Shown: in pieces, positions 46,386 through 58,796 of the stretch | Layout of the letters: the number at the start of each line of letters is the position of its first letter | How positions within the stretch are numbered: the stretch's first letter is position 1 | NCBI GenBank assembly: GCA_029204225.1 | Contig: CM055107.1 | Span: 7,890,472-7,954,471, forward strand | Source: Diphasiastrum complanatum | Lineage: Eukaryota > Streptophyta > Lycopodiopsida > Lycopodiales > Lycopodiaceae | Length of the DNA stretch: 64,000 nucleotides | Reading direction: 5' to 3' | Program-made: the position numbers and the translations under genes | Notes under the pieces: generated by a model | Seen by the model: the letters and a program-made list of their open reading frames with translations, nothing else | Told to the model about the DNA's origin: nothing | Database searches by the model: none

Positions 46386-48183
46386 ACAAACACCCATCCT
46401 AATCATTGATGTCAATTGCAACCAAGTCTCAATCCACCAACAATGATATTCAACCCTAACCATCCCTCACTCCACAAGCAACTACGCAAAAACTACTACC
46501 AAACACTCACATTACTTTCAACGTTCAAGCACAACCCACTTTTCCCATCAACAAGCATAGATTCAATCCCAAGGAGTGCAAACAAAAGCTCTATCAACCC
46601 AATCAAGCCTCCAACAATCAATCAACTAATTGGAGAAAAAAAACACAACCCTCAAACCAAGCCACAAGCACCCAACCTATCCTTTGCTAGCAACTACAAG
46701 TGAGTCTACTCTCAATCCACTAACAAGCATTCAACCCCAAACATCCATCACTCCACAAGTAACTATGCAAGACAATACTTGCACCAATGCATAAGCATAC
46801 TACAAGGCAAAAGCAACATTTAACCATCCATCAAACCAAACTTACAAGGAATCAAACCTACTCATGAACAAAGATCTCTCAAGCAAGCACCCATCTTCTA
46901 AAAACTTTCAACTCTAAAAAAACTCTCAACCAACATCACATCAAAACTATCACATCATCATCCAACTATACTCCACTCTCAAATTATTAACTCACAAAAG
47001 CACTAACAGCCAAAAGCACTAACATCCAAAAGCACTAACTTCCAAATACACTAACTCTCAACACACATCCACAAATACAAAGAGTCAGCTCCTTTTTATA
47101 GGAAAACCCAAGTGTCCCACTTCAAAATGAGGCTTTGCCAATTTTTATGCCCTTCAAGCCCTCTTTGCCATTTGTCCTCAACCCATTTGATAGTACACCT
47201 AGTGGCCTCCATAAGAGAGTGAGGGAGTTGTGCATTCAAGGCTCTCTTCAAAAACTAGCCAAGATGCCATTTTTGTCAAAGGCTAGGGAGGCCATTCAAG
47301 TTTCTCCTTTTGTACACCCTAGAAGCCCAAAATGTCAATGGCTAGTGGGTGTACCTCCCAATTTTAGAGCCTCCAAGGTGTTTTGCCATTTATTATCCAA
47401 AGTTTGGGTGAGGCCCTTTTTCAACCCCTATTTTTAGTAGGCGGCCTTCGTTTTTCTTTGGGTACCTATGTTTTCGGCCTTTCTTTGATTTTTCAAGGGT
47501 CGTGCGCCTACTGCTCATTTGTCTGGATTTTTGGCCTGTTGGGTAACCACTCGGCCCGCACATTTCGTTAATTGCCCGTAAATTGCCCAAACTTTGCCGT
47601 TAGGGCTTCTATGACTCCTTGACACTGAATCCATATTTCCCGGTCCCATTTTTACCCGAAACTTTTCTTTCTCGATTTTTTCTTCTGTGGTTGACTTTTT
47701 TGGCATTCATGACTAAGACTCCCATGACAACACGGTTTTCCTGAAAAATACACTGAGTGATCATATATTAGTAAAAATGGACTCAATACATGGTGAGATT
47801 TTAGCACGGTCATACCGGCTATTTTTTTACAACTGGCCATTTTTTTGAAAAGTCGTAAAATATTTATCGGCCATTTCTAAGGCCGCAAAATTTGCTCTAG
47901 CCTCATTTAGGTCGGGCTGGGACCCAATTCTAGGTGGACCGGCACTTTTGGCTCGGTCTTACAAAACTTGACCACAAAATATTTTTGACGATTTTTTCAA
48001 AAGTCAGTTTCTTACTTTTAAACTGTGTCTAGCCACTTTAGGACGGGTTGGGACCCAGTTCTAAGGCAAATTTGTGCCGATTTTTCTCTAATAACCGGGT
48101 TTTACAGGCCGGTTTTTCTTCAATTATTGCAAACTTAAACTTAAAAATTAGCCTGATTTTCCGTGCGAAAATATCGGCGAACA
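46386..48183 (+). repeat. Ty3/gypsy-type LTR, plus copy
   Basis: Inverted partner of 40,398-42,200. It ends CGGCGAACA at 48,183, one base before a TGGCGACT primer-binding site, so this is a 5' LTR in plus orientation. Its upstream limit is unclear: the match to the other copy ends at 46,386. Confidence 0.8.
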
Positions 48184-48184
48184 T

Positions 48185-48201
48185 TGGCGACTACCACTGG
48201 G
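48185..48201 (+). other. Gypsy-type primer-binding site
   Basis: TGGCGACTACCACTGGG follows the LTR after one base. It resembles the TGGCGACTC-type sites of some plant Ty3/gypsy (Tat/Ogre-like) elements; the tRNA is not certain. Confidence 0.7.
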
Positions 48202-49719
48202 TAGTATGGTCCCCATACGACAGACCCAGAGTCTCTGGTTTTGCAGACCAGCTCCTGGTGGTGGATTAAGTTAGTGGGCTCAGCACCCTTGCTAGGTGAT
48301 GCTAACCACAGTGAGTTGGTAGGATGTCTTCAACAGCTTCCTACCCAAAGGCCATCGATTTAGCCCTTAGGATCCACCTGCAACCGGATTGGAATTAACC
48401 ACAGCATCTTTGAACAGTTTGGTGTCTTCATACCTGTAAAAACCCACCTGTGACCTAAATGGCAAATGCTCCCAATTCCATCAGATGTAAGGCAATGCCC
48501 ACTTTCGGACCCATGCATGGAGGGGGATATCCAAATGCAAATCTCAGGATTGGAGATGGGATGATATGGATGAAAGTCATCAATATTGTGTCTAACACCG
48601 TGTCATTGATGTGTGTGTGAATGCATACGCAATGAGGCTTTAGTGCCCCAACTCTGAAACCGGTCCAGACTGGTGATTACCAACTTTTTTTTTTTTTTGT
48701 TTAGACATTCAACTTATACTCTCTAAGAACTGATTCAACAGGGAATAACCATCTAGTCTCCTCTCTGTACTGACTCTTCTCTCAAGCCCTATATTCTGAC
48801 AGTAGTCCATGTAAGACAACTTACTATTGAGCGGTTTCCCCAACACGCGCTTAAGTCTAACATTCATCCATCATGCACTTACATAAAAGCCAACTCAGAA
48901 ACGTAACAAGCTTAACCATTCAGACTTAAGAAAACTGGAATCCCAACCAACTCGAAAGCCAACTCAGAAACGTAACAAGCTTAACCATTCAGACTTAAGA
49001 AAACTGAAATCCCAACCAACCCGAAAGCCAACTCAGAATCCGTCCTCAAAAGGTAACCAAAGGCAAAGACAAGCCACACATGAAACCCGAGGCATAGTGG
49101 TCGCCAAACTGACCAATTGGCATAGCGGCAAGCCACACGTCGATGACGAGGACCCTTAGGCACCGGTGACACAAAAAGGTTGTAGTAAGAGTCCTTCCAC
49201 TTGGACCAGTCCCGGAGGCGAAACCGAAATGGTAATCATCCCCAAGGATCAACTTTATTAGATTTGGAAGAGGTTACATTCATACATAGACTGACCGGTC
49301 TCGAGGCCACCAACACGTGTTGGGCATTGTGCCTGGCTCGTGCTGGTAGAGGGAGCTGAGGCTTGGCAACTGGACTCCTGGTGCTGGTTGAGCTGCCCAA
49401 GTTTCTGTCTGCCGGACTCCCCCTATAGTTCTGATATGATTCGGCGCACCCCCTCTGTTCTGAAACATAGTGCTTTCTGGTAAAGCACGCTTTTTAGGAC
49501 TTAGTTTTTATTTCGCTGATTAAGCCTGGCAAGCCTGGCAGAATCAGTTTGGCTCCCGGACATGGGTCCCGGGAGCCGTTCCGGCGGCAGAATCAACTTG
49601 CTTCCTTACTAGGCCATGACTCGAGCTCCAGAGCTAGCTCATGACTTGTGACTACTTGACTGGCTCACCACAGGTCAGAGGCTCAGTCCTTGACGTTCTA
49701 ACTTGCTCTGGGACCTTAG
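48202..49719 (+). other. Gypsy leader and non-coding sequence
   Basis: Long leader after the primer-binding site with a poly-T near 48,687 and a 69-bp tandem duplication. No gag or pol motifs were read, so the element may be non-autonomous or truncated. Confidence 0.4.
48886..49039. repeat. 69-bp tandem duplication, 2.2 copies
   Basis: AAAGCCAACTCAGAA starts at 48,886, 48,955 and 49,024. The two full units differ at about two positions, so the duplication is recent. Confidence 0.95.
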
Positions 49720-50260
49720 GGAGCGTCACCCCTTAGAGTCTTATAGGGCACATTGGGTGCACCTGAGTCAGCTTTACAACAGCAGATGGGAGGAACACTC
49801 GGGCCTTGGCAGCCTGAATGCCAAAGGGAATAAGCCCAAGGTAATAAGGTCTCTATAGGTGAATTTGCGGCATTGAAAGGTTGCATGAATAGTAAGACCC
49901 ATAGGTGTCTGAGAGCAAGGAACATGAAGCAAGGGAGGGAAGCTTGTTAGGTGGAAAAAAAGAGGTGAAAACTCGAGAACAACTAGTGTGGTCAACAATT
50001 TGTGATCGAAGCAAGCAAGAAGAGTTTGTGAAAGAAGAGATGTGTGCAACAAGCGTAGCCGGCTCGCATGAGGAAGTTGCCACATGAGCAAAATCAGCAA
50101 ACGATGACATAGAATTATGGTCAGAAGCAACAACGATCCGTGAAGATAGCTCACAAGAGATGTATATGAGGCAGGATCAATCGAGAGGACAGGAGGGAGG
50201 CTAAGAGTAACTTGTTGTCGCCCTCAACCACACCATCACTGGTGTGTGAAGGCATTCATG
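49720..50260 (-). pseudogene. Highly degraded copia gag-protease remnant
   Basis: On the minus strand FADFAHVATSS and then a degenerate DHTSCSRVFTSF resemble the end of copia gag and the protease region around DSGATDHMTG. The next segment, LLHVPCSQT, resembles the usual VLHVP. The catalytic motif is destroyed. Weak assignment. Confidence 0.4.
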
Positions 50261-50744
50261 GTGATGCACATACGTTGCTATCTCCCACTGCCATCATCGT
50301 TTGCTAATCTTCCTTGTAATTGAAAACTCTTTTTTGGTTTCCAGGGGAGGATCAAACTTGACAATTTTTTTTTTTTTGGATGCCAAGGTAACCTTTCCAA
50401 CCGTATGACTAGGCGGCAACATTAAAATGAACCAAAATATTTTCGCGCTCACTTCGCTCTTTTCCTCCTCCTCTGCTTCGTCTTCTTTGTTTAATCACTT
50501 TGCTTCTTCTGCTTCATCTTCCTCTGTTTGATAACTTGTTTCTTCTACTGGCTTCTTCTTCGTACACAATCGCTTGCTTTTCTTTAAATTTTACAAGGAC
50601 CATGATGTTGTAGCGCCACCATCGTTAGGAATAAAATGTGTGTCGTATCCTTTGATCTGTTCAGATATTAACTACAGAACCTCCTGTCAACGGAACAAAA
50701 TCACCTTCTTTAAGCATTACAAAAGACATGAAAAACTCACGATT
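50261..50744. other. Spacer, nothing recognised
   Basis: CTT/CTC-rich patch at 50,450-50,570 and a short poly-T near 50,365. No gene. Confidence 0.35.
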
Positions 50745-52570
50745 GGTGCTAAAAAAAAATTTATTACTAAGAGTCATTACGAAATCTTTTTCACTAGGAA
50801 AATACTGGATTTTAGGAACATTCTCTAAATTCTTTTACTGAAGTGTGAAATTCAAGTTCTATAAACCACTAGTAATTAGAGACTGATCGCAATGTATCAA
50901 AAATGACAATCATCTTCACTACAAAAAATTTTAGATTACAATCCAGAATCACATCTAGATATCCAAAGTCCTGGTGAATATCAATTCAGTTGTTATTCTT
51001 GGATTCATTATGATTCGTTATCCATTTGAGCTCTCTGGGATACAATCACTAATGAGCTGAGTCTATTTCTTAATTTAGGAATACTCTATCGCAAGAATAT
51101 TGTATATCCAATGCACATAATTTAACTGATGAACTGAAATGATTCACTAATCATGTGTCTTATAAGCAATATAAAACAAAACCATCAGTTTCTGGTGAAT
51201 CCTCTTCACACTGATCGGTCTACCAATTAACTTCATCCTGGAGTATCTACTCAAGTTAATTGTTTATGATTCAGAAATCTCAATGTCCAGGTGTAGTTTT
51301 AATTATACATGTATAACACCACATTTAGATCCTTATCCAAATCATTTATAAGTTAATCCATAAATCTTTTATACAAAGATTTGTTAACTCTGCAAGTATC
51401 TATCAAAACAATACTTGATCATATGCTTATGTTCGCTGACTAGGTTAAGTACACTAGATAACCTTAGTAACTAGTATTACACAGTAGATTCATACAAGAT
51501 TAATCGTGCACATATGAGAATAATCTCACTATGACCCAGTACATAAACACATTTTTATCTAGCAGATTCCTCCAGAACCCACATATGTTACTCACATATC
51601 TCACTGAGATCTTGTAACTCGGCTACAAAATATTTTCTATTTCTCTTGAGTAAATAACATATCCGGGAAATCTCTTAGATGAATAAAATTCACTCTCAAC
51701 AGTTTTCCAATCCCACTTACCTCTAATTACATAATTTCTCCCACTGATTAACCCCTCTCTGATCCTAGTACTTAAACTAAGATTAGGTTAATCCAATATA
51801 GAACTCTCAGACTTAAATTCTGATCAAACTTACTTCTATTCCAATCCAAATGAAATTAGTAACCTTTGACTTTTTATTGTACTACTTATAGATAATGACT
51901 CAAATTTCAAACTTGTTCTAGTTCCAAATTGTCCACACAATCCCTAGTGAATTCTTCTTATTTTGAAAAGTTCCAATTAGGTATCTTACTCTGAATCTGT
52001 CCGAAATTGCTTTCAGACTAAATCTCATTTCTATATCGTAGTTGGTTCTCTTCCGAAAACTATGCAACCAACAGATTCCCATATAGAATTTTATCCCACC
52101 ACTTCACCCCTCCTTTTAGAGAAATTATAAATTTCTATAAGTTAACTGAAAAGATGATATATGAAAATATCTAAATTCTAGAAAAATCAGTAATAAGTGC
52201 TTCCACTAAAGGATTCACCACATTACACACAAGACTTTTCCTTCAAATATTTTCACTCTGAGTGATAGAAACTACTATTCCATCAAAATTCATTTATGCA
52301 ACAGAGATATTCCATGGTTTAAGAAATTGAAACATGTTAACCTTAGAATTTATCTGAATTCCAAGTCTATTCACCCAAGTAGTAATTTATATGACATAAT
52401 AGTCTTTCGGAAGAATAGCTTCATGCCAGAAAGAATCATATAACCAGTCTGATATCCATATTCGAGAAATTACTAAGAAGTAAAAGATTAATTAAGAAAG
52501 CGAGAAATAGATTTGAGGGCCTCTGATTTTGTAAATAATGAGATATCACTTTGGGACCTAGATTAAACCT
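50745..52570 (-). repeat. 1.8-kb dispersed repeat, copy 2
   Basis: Reverse-complement partner of 14,615-16,440, from the GAGGTTTAATCTAGG end at 52,570 to CCAGTATTTTCCTAGTG near 50,790. ORF-free and AT-rich. Confidence 0.75.
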
Positions 52571-55102
52571 CAAAATTTTCCAAAATACCCCACATTTGAT
52601 CGAATGGTTTTCTTCTTTCCCATATCGCGACTAGGTACTAAAAAAACCATTGATCATCAGATCTTTACAATCCTATATTTTCTTTCCAAAATTATTGACG
52701 TCTCATACCATCAGCTTTTCCTTCCAGAAAATCCTTAACCGTCTTATCTGATATTCTAGAGATCCATTGATCATAGCTATCCTACAATCACTATAGGAAA
52801 TTCTCTTGTTCCCAAACACTAGAGAATCCATTTATTTGGATGATTGGCATGCCTATCAGATGGATACCCAAAATCCACATCTGATTACGTGACTTACACA
52901 GAAGAATTAACATGGTTCAATATTACATCCTGATCCTTTCTGGTTGATGATAAGCTTCAAACCCCTATTGATGCATCAAATCTAGGGATAAGCTTCTGTC
53001 AACTAACAGATCCAATGTAATCCACGTATCAGATTCCACTTCTAACCTTACAATTGACATTCAAAAATGCGGATAACTCAGTGATTACAAAGATATCAGT
53101 TACGAATTGAACTGAATGAATTTTAACCAGAAAATTAATAACCAGTATTAAGCAATAATGTACAGAGATTACTAAAATCGTAACTGCGAAATACATTTCT
53201 CGATCACACTTACTACCTCTGATGTCCACTCATCTTCCTTCAGAATTTTCAGTTCTTTGAAAATCTATTTCAGCTAAGATACCAAGAAGACGTAACAAAA
53301 TTAGTAAATGTTTTAAAAAAATTAATTACTATAGGAAAAAGTCCAAAACAATTTCATTTCTATCCTATACCTGGGTTGAATATAATTCATAATAGGATTT
53401 TATTGGAAATGAAATCCGTTATGTAATTTCTATTATTCCAAAAAAAATTCTTTTTATTGACTGGTTTGACATTACTCTGTTAATATTGACAAAACCTATC
53501 CAAACATAGAATATGAAATTACATGAATGGAAATTCCACCAATAGGATTTCAGTAATTCTTGAACCGTATCTTGTCAGATTTACTGACTAGATAAAGAAT
53601 ACTATCGCCACTCATCCAATCTGGTCATTTCATTTTGTCTGACGATTTTAATTCAAATTTAACGAGTTTTTTGCACAAACGTTCACTTGACTGATTATTA
53701 TCGATCAACATCGATTAGAAAACTTATCAGACAAGTAATTGATTCCCAAATATCAAATGAAAATTCAACCAAAAAAGAATGAAAAAATCAAATTTTAACT
53801 TTCAATTTGGGAGTTCAACTCCAAAATTAAAAAATGACAGCACAGTAAAAACTGTTGGCAATTCATTGCGGTTCATTATGTAAATTTTAACTTATCTATC
53901 ACCAAAAAATAATTTAGACTTAGTGAAAACACTGTGATCAATTTTTGACTGATAAACTCAGTTTAATCAATTCACTAATCTAAACTGATTCCATAACAAA
54001 AAAAATGACCAAAATTTTGATTTTTTCCAGAAAACTCAAATTTTGCTTTATTTTACGCAATTCAAAAATTTTGACGAAAATACTGTTAGTACAAAAGACA
54101 ATCGAAGTCGAAAAAATCGAAACATTGTCCGGACGTCTACGACTCCTCAGTTTCTGATCAGACAATGGTTGTCTTTGACGCCTGAGGAGCTCGCGTTATC
54201 ATACTGCTTCCAATCTCAAAATTGATGCTACCAACAGTCTTAAACCATCAATTAGACTTCCATGAAGCATTCATACTGATCCTAAGATGCAGTATAGGCT
54301 GAGAACAAAGATTTCTTGATTTGTAGAAGTCAAAATAGCTTCAAACTTGATGGAGATGGTGCATAAGCCACCGACCATCATTTCACAGGTCTGATAGCTT
54401 GTTAGGAAGGTAAAAAGGAATGCTAATCATGCTGTAATTAATTCCAGAATGATCTCCTTATGGATCTGGAGAGATCCATCCCCCAAAAATCACCAAAAGT
54501 GGTCATTTTTTGAACTTTTTTGACTTCCTACAAGTTCAATTGCTGGAATTATTGGTTCTAACTTCAGAGAAAGCTACAAAAGACTTTTGTTCCCTCTTTA
54601 CAAGCTCTACATGGTGTTTTATAGCCACCTACTATCCAACTTTATGAAAAAACAAGCAAAAATGATTACTTTTGGCTATTTTTCGATTTTTTCATCACCA
54701 TAAAGTGAAAATTCATGACATACAACTCTTTCTCTAACACATGCAAACCCATTTACAGAATTACAACCATCTAATTGATCTGATCTTGCTGGAAAATTTA
54801 TGTCGCATTGAAAAATCATCTCACCTCATATTTCACTATAAGCATACAGTGATTTCAAACGTTCTGCTAGTCCTGCTTCAGTTTTTGCATTGAGCACACC
54901 AAGATTTTCAGTCTTAAAGCTCTAGTCCCAAATTTTGGAATGAGCATGAAGAGAAATTATTACATCTCATGCTTAACTAGCTATTATCTGAAGTTAACCA
55001 TACCAGTTAAACATTGGGCAAGGCAAAAACTCAAAAAATAGTGACCAGAAATTACTGGTTTGCATTCTCTCTCCACGTAGTCTCTCTCTAAAGTGAAATT
55101 TC
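52571..55102. other. AT-rich non-coding sequence
   Basis: No recognised gene. If the 1.8-kb repeat is part of an LTR element, this may be more of it, since the copy at 14,615 is truncated here. Short hairpins around CTCAGGCGTC / GACTCCTCAG occur near 54,140-54,190. Confidence 0.3.
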
Positions 55103-56340
55103 TTAAAGGGCCCATTTTGAGTCCATATTTCTACTAATGAGATATGTTGTCTGTACATCCATTTGATGTATCTCCAAATCTGCTACAACAGCAAACGATA
55201 ACAAAAGTCGAATAGAAGAATGCTTGACTACTGGACTGAAGGTCTCAATGTAATCGACATTGTATACCTGAGAAAATCCTCTAGCGACAAGTCGGGCTTT
55301 TCTTTTGTCGATGCTTCCGTTTGCTTTGTAATTGACTTTGAAAATCCATTCGCAATCAACTACATTTCTACCATGACAAGCGTTCATGTCTGGTTCTTGA
55401 TAAGAGATAAATACTCTTTATCCATAGCTTCTTTTCAGAGATCATAATCGCGCTAACTGAGTGCCTCTTCGACAATCGTCGGCTCTTAAAAAAGGTAGGC
55501 TGCAGACTCGTCGATATACCTGGCAGGTGGTCTGTTGGTTCTTGATGATCTTCTGGAGATTAGAGGAAGCTCATCATTTTCATCATACTGTAGTTGTTGA
55601 TTTGCAACATCACCATCTTTGGATTCACCGTTGAAATGTTGTTCGTCAAAAGTGGATGAGCTTGGACCTTCAATGGGAATAGTCGACTGAGGAATTCGAA
55701 GTTCAATATGTCTAAAGAGTTAGACAAGTCGGCTACATGGGCTTTTTCTTTTCCCTTAAGGTTGATAATCTGATCTTCGATGAAGATGACATCCTAGCTA
55801 GTGAATATCTTCGACTCGATGGGATCGGACAATTTGCAAGCTATTGCGAATGAGGTGAATAGTGTTTGGAAATATTTCCAAGGTATCTAGTGGGTTCTAG
55901 TAACAATCTTTTGGTCTGATTTCTGCTATGCGAGTTCAGTAGATCTTTCTTAAATATTCCTTCTGCATTAATGTCATTGTTAACATCTTCAAAGTGACCT
56001 AGAAGAATATTCCATATTCTAGGATACCCTATCCTTTCATTCTCATGTAACTATCGATCACTCAGTAAATCGGATTGTTATTCACCACTCTCGGAGATGT
56101 TCTAGCAAATTCGACAATTTTCAAGTGATTGTCGTTTTCTGCATTGGGTAGTACTGAGTAGTTCAACTTGTGCGTTCTCTTTTCGATTCTAGGTGATGTG
56201 CTCCTATGTCGACTCAATTTCAACTAGACATGCATCTACATTCTTGCTTGAGGTTGGCATGATATTCATCATGCAATCGGTGGTTTCTTGTGTGTCACAA
56301 CTAAAAATTTGCCTATTCAACAAGGTCCTAGTCAGGTCCT
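55103..56340 (-). pseudogene. Ty1/copia fragment: integrase C-terminus to RT start
   Basis: Minus strand, right to left: a degraded post-integrase region, then RRSSRTNRPPARYIDE, then MDKEYLSLIKNQT. RT opens with DCEWIFKVNYKANGSIDKRK and ARLVARGFSQVYNVDYIETF, and SIRLLLSF then HQMDV (55,387-55,150). The frame leaves RT homology directly after HQMDVQT, so the palm domain with YVDD is missing. Several TAG/TGA stops. No LTR adjoins. Confidence 0.87.
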
Positions 56341-57595
56341 AGGATCATTGTCTTACTAAATACTGATATTGCCCCTTTTTCTGATATGATTTGTAAAGTG
56401 CGTACGTACCTGAATCCATTACTTGTGTAGCTTTTTCTACTTCCCATATTGAGTCATTACTTTCCACTATACCCATCCTTTCTATTATATCTCAACACTT
56501 CATTTCACAATACTCCCCATTCCCATTATAATGCCCCGACCCAACTTTGTTTTGACAATTGTTGAATTTTTATGCCTATCATTGGTCAAATTGCCTTTCA
56601 TAGTATTAGGGGGAAGTTTTTGAAACTCACGGTATGATCCTCACAATACTAGTCAGTGGAAATTTTAGGTATGGCTTGAATTTTCGCCTACGTCACATTA
56701 CTGTATGGGGGAGCCGACATAAGGATTTTGATGCTGATTGTTTAGGTAGACCCCAAAAAGTGATATTATTAATAATGTTTTCATACACGTAGGACGCCAA
56801 ATATATTTTCCTCTTGATGTTCATAGTTAACTCCAACAAGGCTTGGTGGAGAGCTTGTTGTGTGTGGTGGAGGTCTTCAAGTTTGTGCTAGCCTTTATCT
56901 TGGGGCCGGCCTAGGAAAGCAATTTTTTGGGATTTCTTGGATTGCATGGTGGAGTGAAAGTGTAAATGGGAGATGAGATTTTGTTCAATGGAGTTTAGTG
57001 GAATTGGTTGGGTAATTCAGGTAGTCAGTGCTCTTTCTGTGGAAGTGAGAGTGTGATGGTGGATAAAAAATCAAAAGAAATAAAATGATAAAAATATAGA
57101 GAGAAAAAGATATAGAGATAGATAGATGGGTGTGTGTGTGTGTGTGTGTGTGCGCACTAGTGAAGTGTGCCTATCGATGACGGACGGCCGATGGTGTATG
57201 TGTGTGAGCGCGCGGGGGCGTGCATGAGAGAGAGAGAGAGAGAGAGAATATCAGCCACGTGTTTTGTAGACACGTGTGGCCTATCTAGTAGCTGAAATTT
57301 GATATTAAAATGGACGCTTGTCGAAAATCAGACGGCAGTTGGTCAAATTTGGGGCTAGCCTCCTCGGCCCTCATCTGCCTGGTGGTGGGGGCTCATTCAC
57401 AAACTAACCCTTTTTCGGACGGTTCATCATTACCGGCCCCATACCCATACGCATGCCATGCCCATCCATGTCCATGTATTTAGTTTTTGGCTTTTTCCCT
57501 GTGTGTGTGTGTGTGACGTTTTATGCCGGCAAAGCATGACACTTTTTTACTACAGCTCACACATTCTCTCTCTAAAATAGTACAATATATATACA

Positions 57596-57640
<45 letters not shown>

Positions 57641-58796
57641 TATAAATAAACTACATCAACAATAGGGAATCATTTATTAATTAATCAAGGTAAAATCACG
57701 AACCCAAAATATTCACTTTTGGAAGAAAAAAAATTAAGTATATAACAATAAAATCAGCATTTTAAATTCGAGAACATAAAATCATTGCAAGACTAGACCC
57801 ATGATTTCTAGAAACCCAACCATAAAAATGGCTCGACCTCACCCTCATTTATTGCAAAATGACCAAATGAAAAGATTGGTGAAAACTGTCATTCTCTTAT
57901 GTGAAGGATGGCAAATGCTATCCAAAATGGCATGTATGGTCAAACTTTACGAAACTTCCTAGAAAAGCCAAAGCAATATGGAATATTTTGTGAAAGTCTA
58001 TACAAGTTTTCACGCAAGTGAAAGTGCCATAAAACTTTATGGTATAGGTGTTTTTATAAGCTCATTGGCTTTTACAAATTTTAAGTCTCTTCATAAATAC
58101 ACTATATCAACAACATAGAAGACTTTGATGATTAATTAGGATATAATTACCTACCTTGAACACTTGTATATAATAAACAAAAGCTAAGTAGCCAACAATC
58201 AAAACAACATCCGATGATTTCTAGGAACTAGAAACTTCCTTGGGAATCAAATGCACTTGATGATAAAATATAGGATATTCATATCAATGATAGGGAATCC
58301 TTCAGTAATTAATTAAGGTAAAAATATCCACATTGAGATAGTAGCCAACAATGAAAACATCAAATAAATCCAAGAGGAAAAATACATTCCAAAACTACAT
58401 CAATGATTCCTAGAAAGTCATAAACTTCATGGGGATTCTGAAAAGCTTGAAATACAAAAAAGATTCGGCAATGTATTTGTATCTATGTATGTAAAGCCAT
58501 AGATTTTTATATAAATATGTAATCTATAAGGCCATATGGCATAGAAGCTGAACGAAGGCAACAATCATACTTGTGTGTGCTCAAAGACTACTACTACTAT
58601 AGTTTGCACTTCAGTTATTTGTAGTCCATAGAATGATTTGTGTGTGATGTGAGCTACTATAGTACCACTTGAAGTACATCATCATTGCCAATACTAGAAA
58701 CCTCACTCTTGCAACCATTTTTACATGATTTGATTGAAGATATTCAGAAGTGACAATCATCACTAGAATTGAATTATCATTTGGAAATATAACATC
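56341..58796. other. Upstream region of the GDSL gene with simple repeats
   Basis: Non-coding. It holds (GT)n at 57,129-57,151, (GA)n at 57,227-57,247, a CACGTG pair at 57,256-57,275 (CCACGTGTTTTG and ACACGTGTGG), (GT)n at 57,500-57,514 and (GT)n at 57,600-57,636. Any promoter of the esterase should lie near 58,500-58,790; no single TATA box could be chosen. Confidence 0.5.

Noticed and set aside
41858-46703. Matching 95-codon Pro/Asn-rich frames at 41,858-42,145 and 46,416-46,703
   Set aside because: Same explanation: LTR sequence, no known domain, and an internal tandem duplication makes the composition.
49046-49468. Several 60-70 codon minus-strand frames in the gypsy leader
   Set aside because: They overlap the 69-bp duplication and have no motif or conservation.
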